Shown in pieces: positions 17,845 through 26,296 of a stretch of 64,000 bases of DNA (position 1 is its first letter; each line of letters begins with the position of its first letter). This DNA comes from DATBSL01 sp963729875. Its GTDB lineage: Bacteria; Acidobacteriota; Vicinamibacteria; Fen-336. The stretch covers positions 15,595 through 79,594 of the forward strand of contig CAVSPR010000001.1 in the NCBI GenBank assembly GCA_963729875.1. The letters run 5' to 3'. The notes under the pieces are model-generated. The model did no database searches. It had not been told where the DNA came from and saw only the letters and a list, made by a program, of their open reading frames with translations. Position numbers and translations under genes: made by a program.

Positions 17845-18311
17845 AGCTCGGTGTCGACACGAACGTCCTCGTCTACGCGCACGTGGCGGCGCTCCCGGAG
17901 CACGTCGCCGTGAAGGCCTTCCTGGCGCGGCAGCTCGCCCGGCGCGACGTCACCCTGGTGGTGACTCCCGCCGTGCTGCACGAGTTCGTGCACGTGGTCA
18001 CCGATCCGCGGCGCTTTGAGCCCCCGGTCGCGATGGCCGAGGCTCTTGCCCTCGCCCGGCTCTACCTCGGCCGGGCGAACGTGGACTGCCTTGCGACGGA
18101 CGCCGACGCCCTCGTCGACGCGCTCGCCCTCGTCGAGAGACACGGCCTCGGCCGCCGGCGGCTCGCCGATACCCTGTTCGCGGCGACGCTCCTGCGCCAC
18201 GGGGTGCGGCAGCTCGCGACGTGCAACCCGGGCGACTTTGCCACGTTCTCGGGCCTGCAGCTCGTCGATCCCCGCGTTCCCGCTCCAGACGTCCCAGGAG
18301 GCCAGCCATGA
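17841..18311 (+). CDS. PIN-domain ribonuclease toxin (VapC-like)
   Basis: A 156-residue protein with the PIN-fold signature: GVDTNVLVYAH at the N-terminus gives the first catalytic Asp, VLHEFVHVV supplies the Glu, and GRRRLADTLFAATLL with the final strand CNPGDFATF supplies the later acidic residues. VapC toxins are Mg-dependent RNases that cut tRNA or rRNA when the antitoxin is degraded. Length is slightly above the usual 130-145. The gene begins within the antitoxin stop, and its own stop overlaps the ATG of the broken peptidase gene. Confidence 0.82.
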   Translation: MKLGVDTNVLVYAHVAALPEHVAVKAFLARQLARRDVTLVVTPAVLHEFVHVVTDPRRFEPPVAMAEALALARLYLGRANVDCLATDADALVDALALVERHGLGRRRLADTLFAATLLRHGVRQLATCNPGDFATFSGLQLVDPRVPAPDVPGGQP

Positions 18312-20696
18312 TCCCGCGCTCCCTGCCGATCGCGTGCTCGCCGTTGCCTTGGCCGTGCCCGCCGCCGCCCAGGCCCCGTACAAGCTCCCGCCGAAGGAGG
18401 TCGTGGACCTCGTCGACGCGCCCCCCCCGCCGCAGGTGGTGGTGAGCCCGACCGGCGACACCGTCCTCCTGGTGGAGCCCGAGGCGTACCCGCCCATCTC
18501 GCTCCTCGCCGAGCCCATCCTGCGTCTCGGCGGCGTCCGCATCAGCCCGGCGACCGGCTGCCGCCAGCGCACGTACCGCTTCACCGGACTCCAGGTCCAG
18601 GCCGTGGCCGGCGGTCCCGCCGTGCGCGTGACGCTCCCCGCGGGCGCCCGCGTCGGCATGCCGGTCTTCTCCCACGATGGCCGGCGCTTCGCCTTCGCCC
18701 GCGACCTCGCGGACGGCGTCGAGCTATGGACGGGCGAGACGGCGACCGGCGCCGCCCGCGCCGTTCCCGGTGTCCGGCTCAACGACGTCCTCGGCCGGGC
18801 CATCGGCTGGACCGGGGACGGGAGGCTCCTCGTCCGTGCGGTCCCGGGCGGCCGCGGGCCCGCGCCGCAGGCGCCGACCGTCCCGGTGGGACCGATCGTG
18901 GAAGAGACGGCGGGCAAGGCCTCGCAGATGGCGACCTTCCAGGACCTGCTCCGCACGCCGTACGACGAGGCCGTCTTCGAGCACTACGCGCGGGCGCAGC
19001 TCACGCTCGTCGATCCGGCCTCCGGCACGGCGACGCCGGTCGGCTCGCCCGGCCTCATCGCCGACGTCGAGCCCTCGCCGGACGGGCGGTTCCTCCTCGT
19101 CCACCCGGGAAGCGGCCGTTCTCGACGCGGGTCCCCTACTTCTATTTCGCGCGGACGGTCGAGGTGTGGGATGCGGCGGGAAGCCGGTGGCCACGATCGC
19201 CGACCTGCCGGTCTCCGACGAGATCCCGCGGCAGGGCGAGCCGACCGGGCCGCGGGAGGTGGCGTGGCAGCCGCTCGTCCCCGCGACGGTCGCGTGGGTG
19301 GAGGCCCTGGACGGCGGCGACCCGATGCGGAAGGTGCCGCATCGCGAGCGGGTGATGACGCTCGCCGCCCCCTTCACCGGCGCGCCGGTGGAAATCACGC
19401 GGCTGAAGCAACGCTTCACGCCTCGAGTGGACGGCGCGCAAGGGCGTCGCGCTCGTGACCGAGTACGACCGCGACCGGAGGTGGCGGACCACGTCCCTCG
19501 TCGACCTCGCCGCCCCCGCCGTCGGCGAAGGCCGTCTTCGACCTGTCGGTCAACGACGCCTACGCGGACCCGGGCGAGCCGGTGATGGAGACCCGGCCGA
19601 CGGGAGAGCGCGTGGCCGTCCAGGACGGCGACGCGCTCTACCTCGCCGGCGACGGGTCGTCCGAGACGGGGGACCGGCCGTTTCTCGACCGCTTCGACCT
19701 CGCCACCCTGAAGAAGCAGCGCCTCTTCCAGTGCGACCCCGCCCGCTACGAGTCGTTCCTCGCGTTCGTGGGGGGCTCCCGGAAGCAGGCCCTCGTGCGC
19801 TCCGAGTCGAAGGTCGAGCCCCCGAACCTCTACGTCGTCGACCTCGCCACCGGCGCGAGGCGGAAGCTCACGGACTACCGCGACCCCGTCCCCCTGCTGG
19901 CGCGCGCGACGAAGGAGCTCGTGAAGTACTCCCGCAAGGACGGGGTGCCGCTCTCGGGCACGCTCTACCTGCCGCCCGGCTACGTCCCGGGCACTCGCCT
20001 GCCGGCGGTCGTCTGGGCCTACCCCTTCGAGTACTCGGACGCCGCGACGGCCGGCCAGGTGCGGGGCTCGGCACGAACACGTACCCCCGCCTCAGCGGGC
20101 CCTCGCCGCTCGCCTTCCTGGCCCGGGGCTACGCCGTCCTCGACAACGCGACGATGCCGGTCGTGGGCGACCCGGAGACGATGAACGACACGTACGTCGA
20201 GCAGATCTCGTCCGCCGCCGAGGCCGCGATCGACGTCCTCGACGCGCGAGGCGTCGCGGACCGGCGCAGGGTGGTCGTGGGCGGCCACAGCTACGGGGCC
20301 TTCATGACCGCGAACCTGCTCGCCCACACCGACCTGTTCGCGGCCGGGATCGCCCGCAGCGGCGCCTACAACCGCACCCTGACGCCCTTCGGCTTCCAGA
20401 GCGAGCGGCGGTCCTTCTGGGAGGCGCCGGAGCTGTACCTGCGCGTCTCGCCGTTCACCTACGCCAACAAGATCAACGAGCCGATCCTCCTCATCCACGG
20501 GGAGGCCGACAACAACAGCGGTACCTTCCCGATCCAGTCGGAGCGGCTCTACCAGGCCCTGCGGGGAAACGGCGCCACCGCACGCTACGTCGTCCTGCCC
20601 CACGAGGCGCACGGCTACCGGGCGCGGGAGTCGGTTCTCCACACGCTCGCCGAGATGATCGAGTGGGCGGACCGCTGGACGAGCGCGAAGCCCTGA
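18308..20696 (+). pseudogene. S9-family peptidase gene (glutamyl-endopeptidase-like) with about six frameshifts
   Basis: Pieces of one secreted serine peptidase are spread over all three forward frames. In order: APYKLPPKEVVDLVDAPP, VEPEAYPPISLLAEP and FSHDGRRFAFARD (frame 1); VPYFYFARTVEVWDAAG (frame 3); KPVATIADLPVSDEIPRQGE (frame 2); ALVTEYDRDRRWRTTSLVD (frame 3); VNDAYADPGEPVMETRPTG through KYSRKDGVPLSGTLYLPPGY (frame 1); then LAFLARGYAVLDNATMPVVG and the nucleophile motif GGHSYGAFMTANLL (frame 3). Breaks lie near 18330, 19109, 19172, 19420, 19525 and 20073. Correcting them (four missing, two extra bases) gives about 796 residues. Catalytic Ser, Asp (HGEADNNSGT) and His (PHEAHGY) are intact, which argues for sequencing error over old decay. 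Confidence 0.8.
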
Positions 20697-20704
20697 GCGC
20701 GTGT

Positions 20705-20720
20705 CCCCGCGGCGCCGGGG
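20705..20720. terminator. Hairpin between convergent genes
   Basis: A 5-base GC stem (CCCCG/CGGGG, 6-base loop) sits in the 25 bases between the stop of the forward peptidase gene and the stop of the reverse kinase gene. It may end transcription from both sides. No T-run follows it. Confidence 0.3.
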
Positions 20721-20721
20721 C

Positions 20722-22944
20722 TCAGCGCCGGCTCTTGCGCACCCGGTCGAAGAACGCGATGACCCGCGGCGGGAATGAGCTCTCCCGGGGGCGGATGCCG
20801 TCGTCCTGCTCGATCGCCTCGAGGAAGTGGGCGCGCGCGTCCGACGAGCGAGCCATCTCCAGGGCCGTGACCCCCCGGTAGAACGCAATCCGGGCCCGCG
20901 CGCGCCGGTCTCCCGCCGGCGCGGCCGCGGCGAGCATGTCGAGCGCCGAGACAGCGTCCTCGAACTCGCCGTCGGCGAGCTGGCGGCTGACCGCATCGAG
21001 CCCGGGCGTCGCCTCGGCCCCCTTGAGCTGGTAAGGGGCGCCTTCGCCCGGGCGCCGCGCGATCCCCTCCCAGAAGAGGTCGACGTCGAGCCGCGAGGAG
21101 TCACCCACATCGAGAAGGAGCAGGCGGCGCAGCGGCCAGAAACCCTCGTTCAGGAGCCGGAGCCGATGCAAGCCGGGCTCGAGATCGAGCGGCCCGAGCG
21201 GCGTCTGCCCGCAGCTCTGGCCGTCGATCTCGACCTCGGCCCCCGGGCGCACGGCGATCTCGAGCCGCGCCACGGCGGCCGGCGGGGGTGTCGCCGGCGA
21301 GGGCGTCGCCGGTGGGGGCGTCGGCGAGGGCGTCGGCGTGGCCTCGACGCGCGGAGCGGCCGCCGGGCGACGAGCCGGCGACGGCCTCGGGGTGGCCGCG
21401 GGCACCGCGGCGGTGGGCGTGAGGGTCGGGGGCGGGAAGCGGACGGCCTCCGGCGACGGGACCGGGCTCGTGCCCGGTGGGTCGGGGGACGTGCCGACTG
21501 TGGGCGCCGCGGGCGCGGGTGGCCCCGAGGGCCCGGACTCCCGCGGGCGCGAGAGGAGCGAAGCCGCGATCACCACGAGCGCGAAGAGCGCGAGCCGGGC
21601 GCCGAAGCGGCGGCCGGCACGGCGAGACTTCGCGGCGGGTGGCGCGGGCACGGGCGGTCTTGGGAGCGGCGGCGCGGAAGGCCGCGGGGCACGGACGAGC
21701 GCGGGAAGCTCCACGTAGGTGCGATCCGAGTCGAGCACGGCCCGCGCCGCCTGCACGCGGGCCGGAACCGGCGGCGGCACGCCGGGCAGCGGGGAGACGG
21801 GCGGTGGCAAGGGCGCGGGAGCGGGGGTGGGTGCGGGTCGGGGGAGGGGCGGGGGAGCGAGCACGGGGGCCGGCACGGGCACGGCCGGCGGGGTCGGTGT
21901 CCCGACCGCGGGCAGCGGGGGCGGCGGCGTGGCCGGCCTCGGGCGTGGCAGGACGGTGGTGCGCGTCGGACGCTCCGGGGACGCCCCTCCGAGCGACGGG
22001 CCCGGGGCGTCGAGCGACGCTGCGCCCAGGGCGGCGCGGCCGTCGGCGAGGGCGCGGCCCATCTCCGCACACGAGGCGTACCGGTCTTCCGGGCGTTTCG
22101 CGAGCGCCCTCTGGAGGACCGGCAGAAGCGGGTCGGGCAGTCGCGCGGCGGCGACACCGTAGAGGGGAGGTGGCTCGCTCAGGTGCTTCGCGAGGGTGTC
22201 CATCGCGGAGCGGCCGCGGAACGGCGTCGCTCCCGTGAGCAGCTCGTAGAGGACGACACCGAGCGAGTACAGGTCGCTGCGCGCGTCCATCGGGTCCCCC
22301 CGGATCTGCTCCGGGCTCATGTACTCCGGCGTGCCGACGACGCGCTGGGCGCCGGTGAGGGCCGCGCCGGGCGCGGGCGGCTCGACCGCCTTCGCGAGCC
22401 CGAAGTCGAGCAGGCGCACGACGCCCCGGCGGTCGCGCATGATGTTGGCGGTCTTGAGGTCGCGGTGCACGATCCCCACCGCGTGCACCGCCTCGAGCCC
22501 ACTCGCCACCTGCAGGGCCACCTCCACCGCCTCCCCCGGAGGCAGCGGTCCTCTCTCGACGAGCACGCGGTGCAGGTCTATCCCGTCGACGAGCTCCATC
22601 ACGACGAAGCGGCGAGGGCCGTCCTCGCCGTACTCGTGGATCGCGCACACGTGGGGGTGGCGCACGCGGCGGGCCAGGCGGATCTCCTCGCGGAACCGCC
22701 GCGCGAGGTCGGGGGAGCGGGACGCGCTCTCGCCGAGCACCTTGACCGCCACCACGTCGTCGAGGGCGCGGTCGTGGGCCCGGTAGACGCGACCGAGGCC
22801 GCCCGTGCCGACGAGGGCCAGGAGCTCGTAGCGGTCGAGAAGGACCGTGCCCGGCGGGAGGGCCGCCTCGAGACCGCAGCCGGGGCACGCCGTCGCCCCC
22901 TCCGCGATCGTGGCTCCGCAGCCCGGGCAGGTCTCGTCGCTCAC
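20722..22944 (-). CDS. Transmembrane Ser/Thr protein kinase with zinc ribbon, PEGA-like and helical C-terminal domains
   Basis: A 740-residue Hanks-type kinase. Residues 5-23 form a double-knuckle zinc ribbon (CPGCG-x9-CPGCG). The kinase domain at about 35-290 has the Gly loop (GTGGLGRVY), VAVKV, HRDLKTANI (Thr where Pro is usual), LLDFGLAK and the GTPEYMSPEQ activation segment. A Pro-rich linker leads to one membrane helix (ALFALVVIAASLL, near 450). A PEGA-like domain (RLEIAVRPGAEVEIDGQSCG) and a helical TPR-like tail follow, outside the cytoplasm. It starts at GTG 22944 behind GGGGGAAG. It diverges from the T3SS operon, which encodes three FHA domains, the natural readers of threonine phosphorylation. 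It is therefore the obvious candidate to control that system, though this is inferred from context. Confidence 0.9.
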   Translation of the reverse strand: MSDETCPGCGATIAEGATACPGCGLEAALPPGTVLLDRYELLALVGTGGLGRVYRAHDRALDDVVAVKVLGESASRSPDLARRFREEIRLARRVRHPHVCAIHEYGEDGPRRFVVMELVDGIDLHRVLVERGPLPPGEAVEVALQVASGLEAVHAVGIVHRDLKTANIMRDRRGVVRLLDFGLAKAVEPPAPGAALTGAQRVVGTPEYMSPEQIRGDPMDARSDLYSLGVVLYELLTGATPFRGRSAMDTLAKHLSEPPPLYGVAAARLPDPLLPVLQRALAKRPEDRYASCAEMGRALADGRAALGAASLDAPGPSLGGASPERPTRTTVLPRPRPATPPPPLPAVGTPTPPAVPVPAPVLAPPPLPRPAPTPAPAPLPPPVSPLPGVPPPVPARVQAARAVLDSDRTYVELPALVRAPRPSAPPLPRPPVPAPPAAKSRRAGRRFGARLALFALVVIAASLLSRPRESGPSGPPAPAAPTVGTSPDPPGTSPVPSPEAVRFPPPTLTPTAAVPAATPRPSPARRPAAAPRVEATPTPSPTPPPATPSPATPPPAAVARLEIAVRPGAEVEIDGQSCGQTPLGPLDLEPGLHRLRLLNEGFWPLRRLLLLDVGDSSRLDVDLFWEGIARRPGEGAPYQLKGAEATPGLDAVSRQLADGEFEDAVSALDMLAAAAPAGDRRARARIAFYRGVTALEMARSSDARAHFLEAIEQDDGIRPRESSFPPRVIAFFDRVRKSRR

Positions 22945-23074
22945 TGCATCTTCCCCCGGCTACTCTAATCGACGGGCCTTCGAGCCGACAATCTCCACGT
23001 GGCCACGCCAGGTCCCCAGATCCGCTGCGGTGAACGACTTGCGGCTATCCGCCACACACTCGGACCCCGGAACC

Positions 23075-23090
23075 TGTGACCTCCGTCACA
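23075..23090. promoter_or_regulatory. Perfect CRP/FNR-type palindrome upstream of the T3SS operon
   Basis: The sequence TGTGACCTCCGTCACA matches the classical CRP consensus TGTGA-N6-TCACA at every fixed position. It lies in the 238-base region between the divergent kinase and T3SS operon. Its centre is about 70 bases before the transcription start predicted from the TTGACA at 23118, which suits class I activation. A second perfect copy precedes the giant LysM gene. Confidence 0.6.
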
Positions 23091-23117
23091 ATCGCGTTCG
23101 CGCGGTCTCGAAGGCCC

Positions 23118-23146
23118 TTGACACGGTCCGCGCACCGGGGCGAGTC
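23118..23146 (+). promoter_or_regulatory. Possible sigma-70-type promoter for the T3SS operon
   Basis: A perfect -35 hexamer TTGACA occupies 23118-23123. At 17 bases spacing the -10 position (23141-23146, CGAGTC) is poor. This would fit a promoter that needs an activator bound at the palindrome upstream. The first gene starts at 23183 behind AAAGGAGATG. Confidence 0.35.
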
Positions 23147-23182
23147 TTCGCTCGCGCATCCCTCAAGCAAAGGAGATGGCTC

Positions 23183-23611
23183 ATGAGCGGGATCGAGAAC
23201 AAGCCACCCACCGGCGATTCGATCTCGGCGAGATCGCTCCCGCGAGCGGACGTCGCCACGGAGCGGGCGACCGCCCCGCGAAGGGCGACCGCTAGCGTCG
23301 ACAGCGCGGAGCGGCGCGGGAGAGAGCCCCGCGCTTCGGGCGCGGCGCCCGCCGGCTCGATCCCCGAGCCCACCGGGGAACCCGAGGCGGGCTCGAGCCT
23401 GGGCGAGGGTACGCTCGAGAAGGCCTTCGAGCAGATGGACTCGCTCGAGAAGGAGATCGACGGGCTCGACCCCGAGAAGCCGGGCGACCAGAAGAAGCTG
23501 ATGCAGATCCAGCTCAAGCTCCAGCGCATCCAGCAGGTGGTGGCGCTCATCAACGAGATCCGCAAGGCGCGCCACGGCATGGCGATGGCGGTCATCAACA
23601 ACATCAACTGA
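23183..23611 (+). CDS. First protein of the T3SS operon, needle-like helical hairpin
   Basis: A 142-residue protein with a disordered, Ser/Ala/Arg-rich N-terminal half and a C-terminal helical hairpin: LEKAFEQMDSLEKEIDGLD, a turn PEKPGDQ, then MQIQLKLQRIQQVVALINEI and AVINNIN at the end. Helix, proline-bounded turn and helix with a short terminal strand is the architecture of T3SS needle and inner-rod subunits. It is longer than a normal needle protein, so it may be a second filament subunit, a tip protein or an early substrate. The start follows a strong AAAGGAG site. A bona fide SctF is encoded 700 bases downstream. Confidence 0.6.
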   Translation: MSGIENKPPTGDSISARSLPRADVATERATAPRRATASVDSAERRGREPRASGAAPAGSIPEPTGEPEAGSSLGEGTLEKAFEQMDSLEKEIDGLDPEKPGDQKKLMQIQLKLQRIQQVVALINEIRKARHGMAMAVINNIN

Positions 23612-23621
23612 GGAGCGAGCC

Positions 23622-24038
23622 TTGTCCGAGCGGGTATCACCGACGGTGCCGGGCGAGATCGCGGTGCTCGCGAGCGCCGCTCGCCACTACGCCGACCACG
23701 GGCGCCTCGACGAGGCGCGCGACGTCTTCGCCGGGCTCATCGAGCTCGAGCCCGGGGTGTCGTACCTCCACACCGGGCTCGGCTGCGTGCTCATGCGCCT
23801 CGGCTGCACCGCGGACGCGCTCGAGTGCTTCCGGGCCGCGCTGCGCCTCGACCCGCAGGACGTGGCGGCCCTCGCCTACGCCGGGGAGCTGTGCCTCGAG
23901 ACAGGGGACGAGGCGGGAGGCCGCGGCTACCTCGAGCGGGCGATCGCGCTCGATTCCGCCGGCGAGAGCCCCTGGGCGCTCCGCGCCCGCAACGTGCGCG
24001 CCCGGGCCGGGAGCTCGGGCGGGGGAGAGGGGAGGTAG
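23622..24038 (+). CDS. TPR protein, probable T3SS chaperone
   Basis: A 138-residue protein made of three to four tetratricopeptide repeats (ARHYADHGRLDEARDVFAGL; LGCVLMRLGCTADALECFRA; LAYAGELCLETGDEAGGRGY). Small TPR proteins of this size serve T3SS as chaperones of needle (YscG type) or translocator (SycD type) subunits. It sits between two needle-like genes, so keeping one of those subunits soluble is the likeliest job. The start is TTG at 23622 behind GAGGAG. Confidence 0.7.
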   Translation: MSERVSPTVPGEIAVLASAARHYADHGRLDEARDVFAGLIELEPGVSYLHTGLGCVLMRLGCTADALECFRAALRLDPQDVAALAYAGELCLETGDEAGGRGYLERAIALDSAGESPWALRARNVRARAGSSGGGEGR

Positions 24039-24041
24039 CAC

Positions 24042-24311
24042 GTGCCCGAGGACGGCCCGCTCAGGATCGGTGACCTCGCCCCCGTCGCGAACGAGCCGGA
24101 GGGCGCCCGCCCGGCGGCCGTCCAGGCGGTCGACGGGGACGCGCTGCCCGTGCTCGCGGCGCTCCTCGCGGCGCCCGCGGGCGAGTTTCGTGAACGCCTG
24201 GACGCCCTGGCATCCCGGGTGAGGGCGGAAGAGTCGAGGGACGTTCGGATGGCGCTGCAGACGGCGGCCCGGCTCTTGCCGGAGCTGCGCCGGAGGGAGG
24301 AGAGGCCATGA
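24042..24311 (+). CDS. Small helical protein before the needle gene, possible needle co-chaperone
   Basis: An 89-residue acidic protein with a disordered first half and two helices (LPVLAALLAAPAGEFRERLD; DVRMALQTAARLLPELRR). I recognise no family by sequence. In Ysc-type systems the needle protein is held by a YscE-YscG pair, and this gene lies directly before sctF with a TPR protein on each side, so a YscE-like role is possible. It starts at GTG 24042 and ends in an ATGA overlap with the needle gene. Confidence 0.5.
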   Translation: MPEDGPLRIGDLAPVANEPEGARPAAVQAVDGDALPVLAALLAAPAGEFRERLDALASRVRAEESRDVRMALQTAARLLPELRRREERP

Positions 24312-24565
24312 GCGACGTCACGGGAGTCGGACAGGGACAAAGCACCTCGAGCCAGGGGCCCGATCCCATCGCCGAGGCCGAGTCCAACGCCGAGGCCTAC
24401 AAGAAGATGGCGTCGGACGACCAGGTGGCGGGCTCTCACGACATGGTCTACTACCTGAAGCTGCAGCGGGCGATGATGGAGGAGCAGCAGGCCTACAGCG
24501 CGATCTCGAACATCATGAAGGCCCGCTCCGACGCCGCGCTCAACGCCGTCCGCAACTTCCGCTAG
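24308..24565 (+). CDS. sctF: T3SS needle subunit SctF
   Basis: An 85-residue protein, the standard needle-subunit length. The last third (MVYYLKLQRAMMEEQQAYSA, then SNIMKARSDAALNAVRNFR) matches the C-terminal helix and terminal strand of YscF/PrgI/MxiH, which end in a similar A-x-x-x-F-R. Hundreds of copies would polymerise into the extracellular needle through which substrates pass. No signal peptide, as expected for a substrate of the apparatus itself. Its start overlaps the previous stop (ATGA). Confidence 0.75.
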   Translation: MSDVTGVGQGQSTSSQGPDPIAEAESNAEAYKKMASDDQVAGSHDMVYYLKLQRAMMEEQQAYSAISNIMKARSDAALNAVRNFR

Positions 24566-24596
24566 CGCCCCGGTCGCGAGGGGCGGGATCTCTGGC

Positions 24597-24998
24597 ATGG
24601 CGGAAGGTGGAGACGACGGGCTCGCCCGGCTGCTGCTCGAGCTGGGCTATCTGTGCCTGCAGGAAGGACGCCTCGGCGAGGCGGAGGCCCTGCTGCGGGG
24701 CGCCCGGGCGCTGCGCCCGCAGGAGGTGGCACCGGGCCTGTGCCTGGGCATGGTCCGCTTCGCCCAGGGCGGCTACGCGGAGGCCGAGCGGCAGTACCGC
24801 GAGGTCCTCGCGGGCCACCCGGACGACGACCTGACCCAGGCTTTCCTGGGCGAGGCCCAGATCGCGCAGCGGCGCTGGGCCGACGCCCGGCAGACGCTGG
24901 AGCCGGTCGCGCGCGCCGGCCGCCACCCGGCGGCCGCCGCCTTCGCCGGCCAGCTGTTGGGGCAGCTCGACCGCGGTCTCTTCCAGCGGTCCGGCTGA
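24597..24998 (+). CDS. TPR protein, T3SS chaperone (SctG-like)
   Basis: A 133-residue TPR protein with at least three repeats (LGYLCLQEGRLGEAEALLRG; LGMVRFAQGGYAEAERQYRE; LGEAQIAQRRWADARQTLEP). Size and position after sctF match YscG/PscG, which cover the C-terminal helix of the needle subunit before export. It is a separate protein from the TPR gene at 23622 with only general similarity, so the two may serve different clients. ATG 24597 follows GGGGCGGGA. Confidence 0.72.
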   Translation: MAEGGDDGLARLLLELGYLCLQEGRLGEAEALLRGARALRPQEVAPGLCLGMVRFAQGGYAEAERQYREVLAGHPDDDLTQAFLGEAQIAQRRWADARQTLEPVARAGRHPAAAAFAGQLLGQLDRGLFQRSG

Positions 24999-25018
24999 GG
25001 CCCGACGAGGGGGTGGAC

Positions 25019-25459
25019 ATGGACGTGCTTCGTCCCGAGGCAGTGGGCGTCCCCGCGACGCCGGCCAGTGCGGCGCCCGACACGGAGTCCGCCGGCCGGC
25101 CCTTCGGCGAGGTCATCGGCGAGATGGGCGGCACGAAGATCCGGCTGATCCCGCCCGAGGTCCCGGCCCCGCACCTTCAGGCGCCGGCGGCCGAAGCCGC
25201 GGCGCGGCTGCGACAGGAAAAGGAAACGGTCGCGAAGGCGCCCGGCGGCATCGAGCAGCTCGGGCGCGAGATCGAGCAGGGGGCGACGCGCCTGCGGGAG
25301 CTCGTCGACCAGCTCCAGAGCGGCCGGACCTACCGGCCGCAGGAGCTCCTCGCCGTCCAGGCGGAGATGGGCGAGATCACGCTGCGCATCGAGGTCACCA
25401 CCCGGGTCGTGGCGGAAGCCGTGTCCGGCGTGCGGACCCTGATGCACCAGCAGGCTTGA
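25019..25459 (+). CDS. sctI: T3SS inner-rod protein SctI
   Basis: A 146-residue protein. The C-terminal 50 residues carry the inner-rod pattern, RPQELLAVQAEMGEITLRIE then TRVVAEAVSGVRTLMHQQ, as in YscI/PrgJ. Upstream is a charged helix (EQLGREIEQGATRLRELVDQ). The rod joins the export gate to the needle inside the basal body. The gene directly precedes sctJ, the usual order. Confidence 0.82.
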   Translation: MDVLRPEAVGVPATPASAAPDTESAGRPFGEVIGEMGGTKIRLIPPEVPAPHLQAPAAEAAARLRQEKETVAKAPGGIEQLGREIEQGATRLRELVDQLQSGRTYRPQELLAVQAEMGEITLRIEVTTRVVAEAVSGVRTLMHQQA

Positions 25460-25467
25460 GGCGGGAG

Positions 25468-26289
25468 ATGGACGCCCGCCGCCCCAGGGGGAGCCTGCTC
25501 GCCGCCGCCCTCGTCGCCGTTCTCGTCGGCGCCGCCTGCCAGACCGCGGTCCTGCACGGGCTGCCGGAGGCCGACGCCAACCGCGCGATCGCCGTGCTCC
25601 AGGACCAGGGCATTCCCGCGGCCAAGGAGCTCGACAACGCCGAGTCGGCCACCTGGAAGGTGCTCGTCCCGCGCAAGGACGCGGTGCGCGTGTGGAGCGT
25701 GCTGCGCTGGTACCGCGTCCCCGGGAGCCCGGCCCGCCGCTTCCAGGACGTCTTCGGCCAGAAGAAGCTCGTGGTGGCGCCGCTCGAGGAGCGTGCGCTC
25801 TTCCTGGAGGCGCTGCAGGGCGAGATCGCCCACACCCTCGAGTCGGTCGCGGGGGTCGTCTCCGCCCGGGTCCACGTGGCCGTGCCCGAGCCCGACCTCT
25901 CGGGCCAGGCCCCGCGCGAGGCCAAGGCCTCGGTGATGCTCGAGTTCCTGCCCGACGCCTCCGGGCAGGCGCCGCTGCGCGGCGACGAGGTGCAGAAGCT
26001 CGTGGCGAACGGGGTGAACGACCTGAAGCCGGAGAGCGTGAGCGTGGTGATGAAGCCGATCGGGCTCCTCCGGGGCCAGCAGGCCTACGACTTCGTGGCC
26101 TTCGGACCCCTGATCGTCGCCGCCCCGTCGGTCTTCGCCCTCAAGCTCCTGACCGCCCTGGTCGTCCTGCTGGTGGTTGGCCTCGGCGGCGTGCTCTACT
26201 GGAACGGGCGTGTCATCGAGGAGCTGCGCGAGGAGCTCCGCTCCGCCCAGCCGTCGCGCGCCGTCCAGAAGCCGCCCCGGTCCGCCTGA
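25468..26289 (+). CDS. sctJ: T3SS inner-membrane ring lipoprotein SctJ (YscJ/PrgK/FliF family)
   Basis: A 273-residue protein with a lipoprotein signal (AALVAVLVGAAC). The first ring-building domain reads LHGLPEADANRAIAVLQDQG, and the second contains HTLESVAGVVSARVHVAVPE, KASVMLEFLP and VQKLVANGVNDLKPESVSVV, all typical of YscJ. One membrane helix (LLTALVVLLVVGLGGVLYW) lies near the C-terminus. SctJ forms a 24-fold ring around the export gate together with SctD. I chose ATG 25468; a TTG at 25456 that overlaps the sctI stop is an alternative. Confidence 0.95.
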   Translation: MDARRPRGSLLAAALVAVLVGAACQTAVLHGLPEADANRAIAVLQDQGIPAAKELDNAESATWKVLVPRKDAVRVWSVLRWYRVPGSPARRFQDVFGQKKLVVAPLEERALFLEALQGEIAHTLESVAGVVSARVHVAVPEPDLSGQAPREAKASVMLEFLPDASGQAPLRGDEVQKLVANGVNDLKPESVSVVMKPIGLLRGQQAYDFVAFGPLIVAAPSVFALKLLTALVVLLVVGLGGVLYWNGRVIEELREELRSAQPSRAVQKPPRSA

Positions 26290-26296
26290 GGGCGCC

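Noticed and set aside
21280..21980. Simple-sequence repeats in the kinase gene
   Set aside because: The GC-rich repetition encodes an ordinary Pro/Ala/Thr linker between the kinase domain and the membrane helix and its extracytoplasmic continuation.
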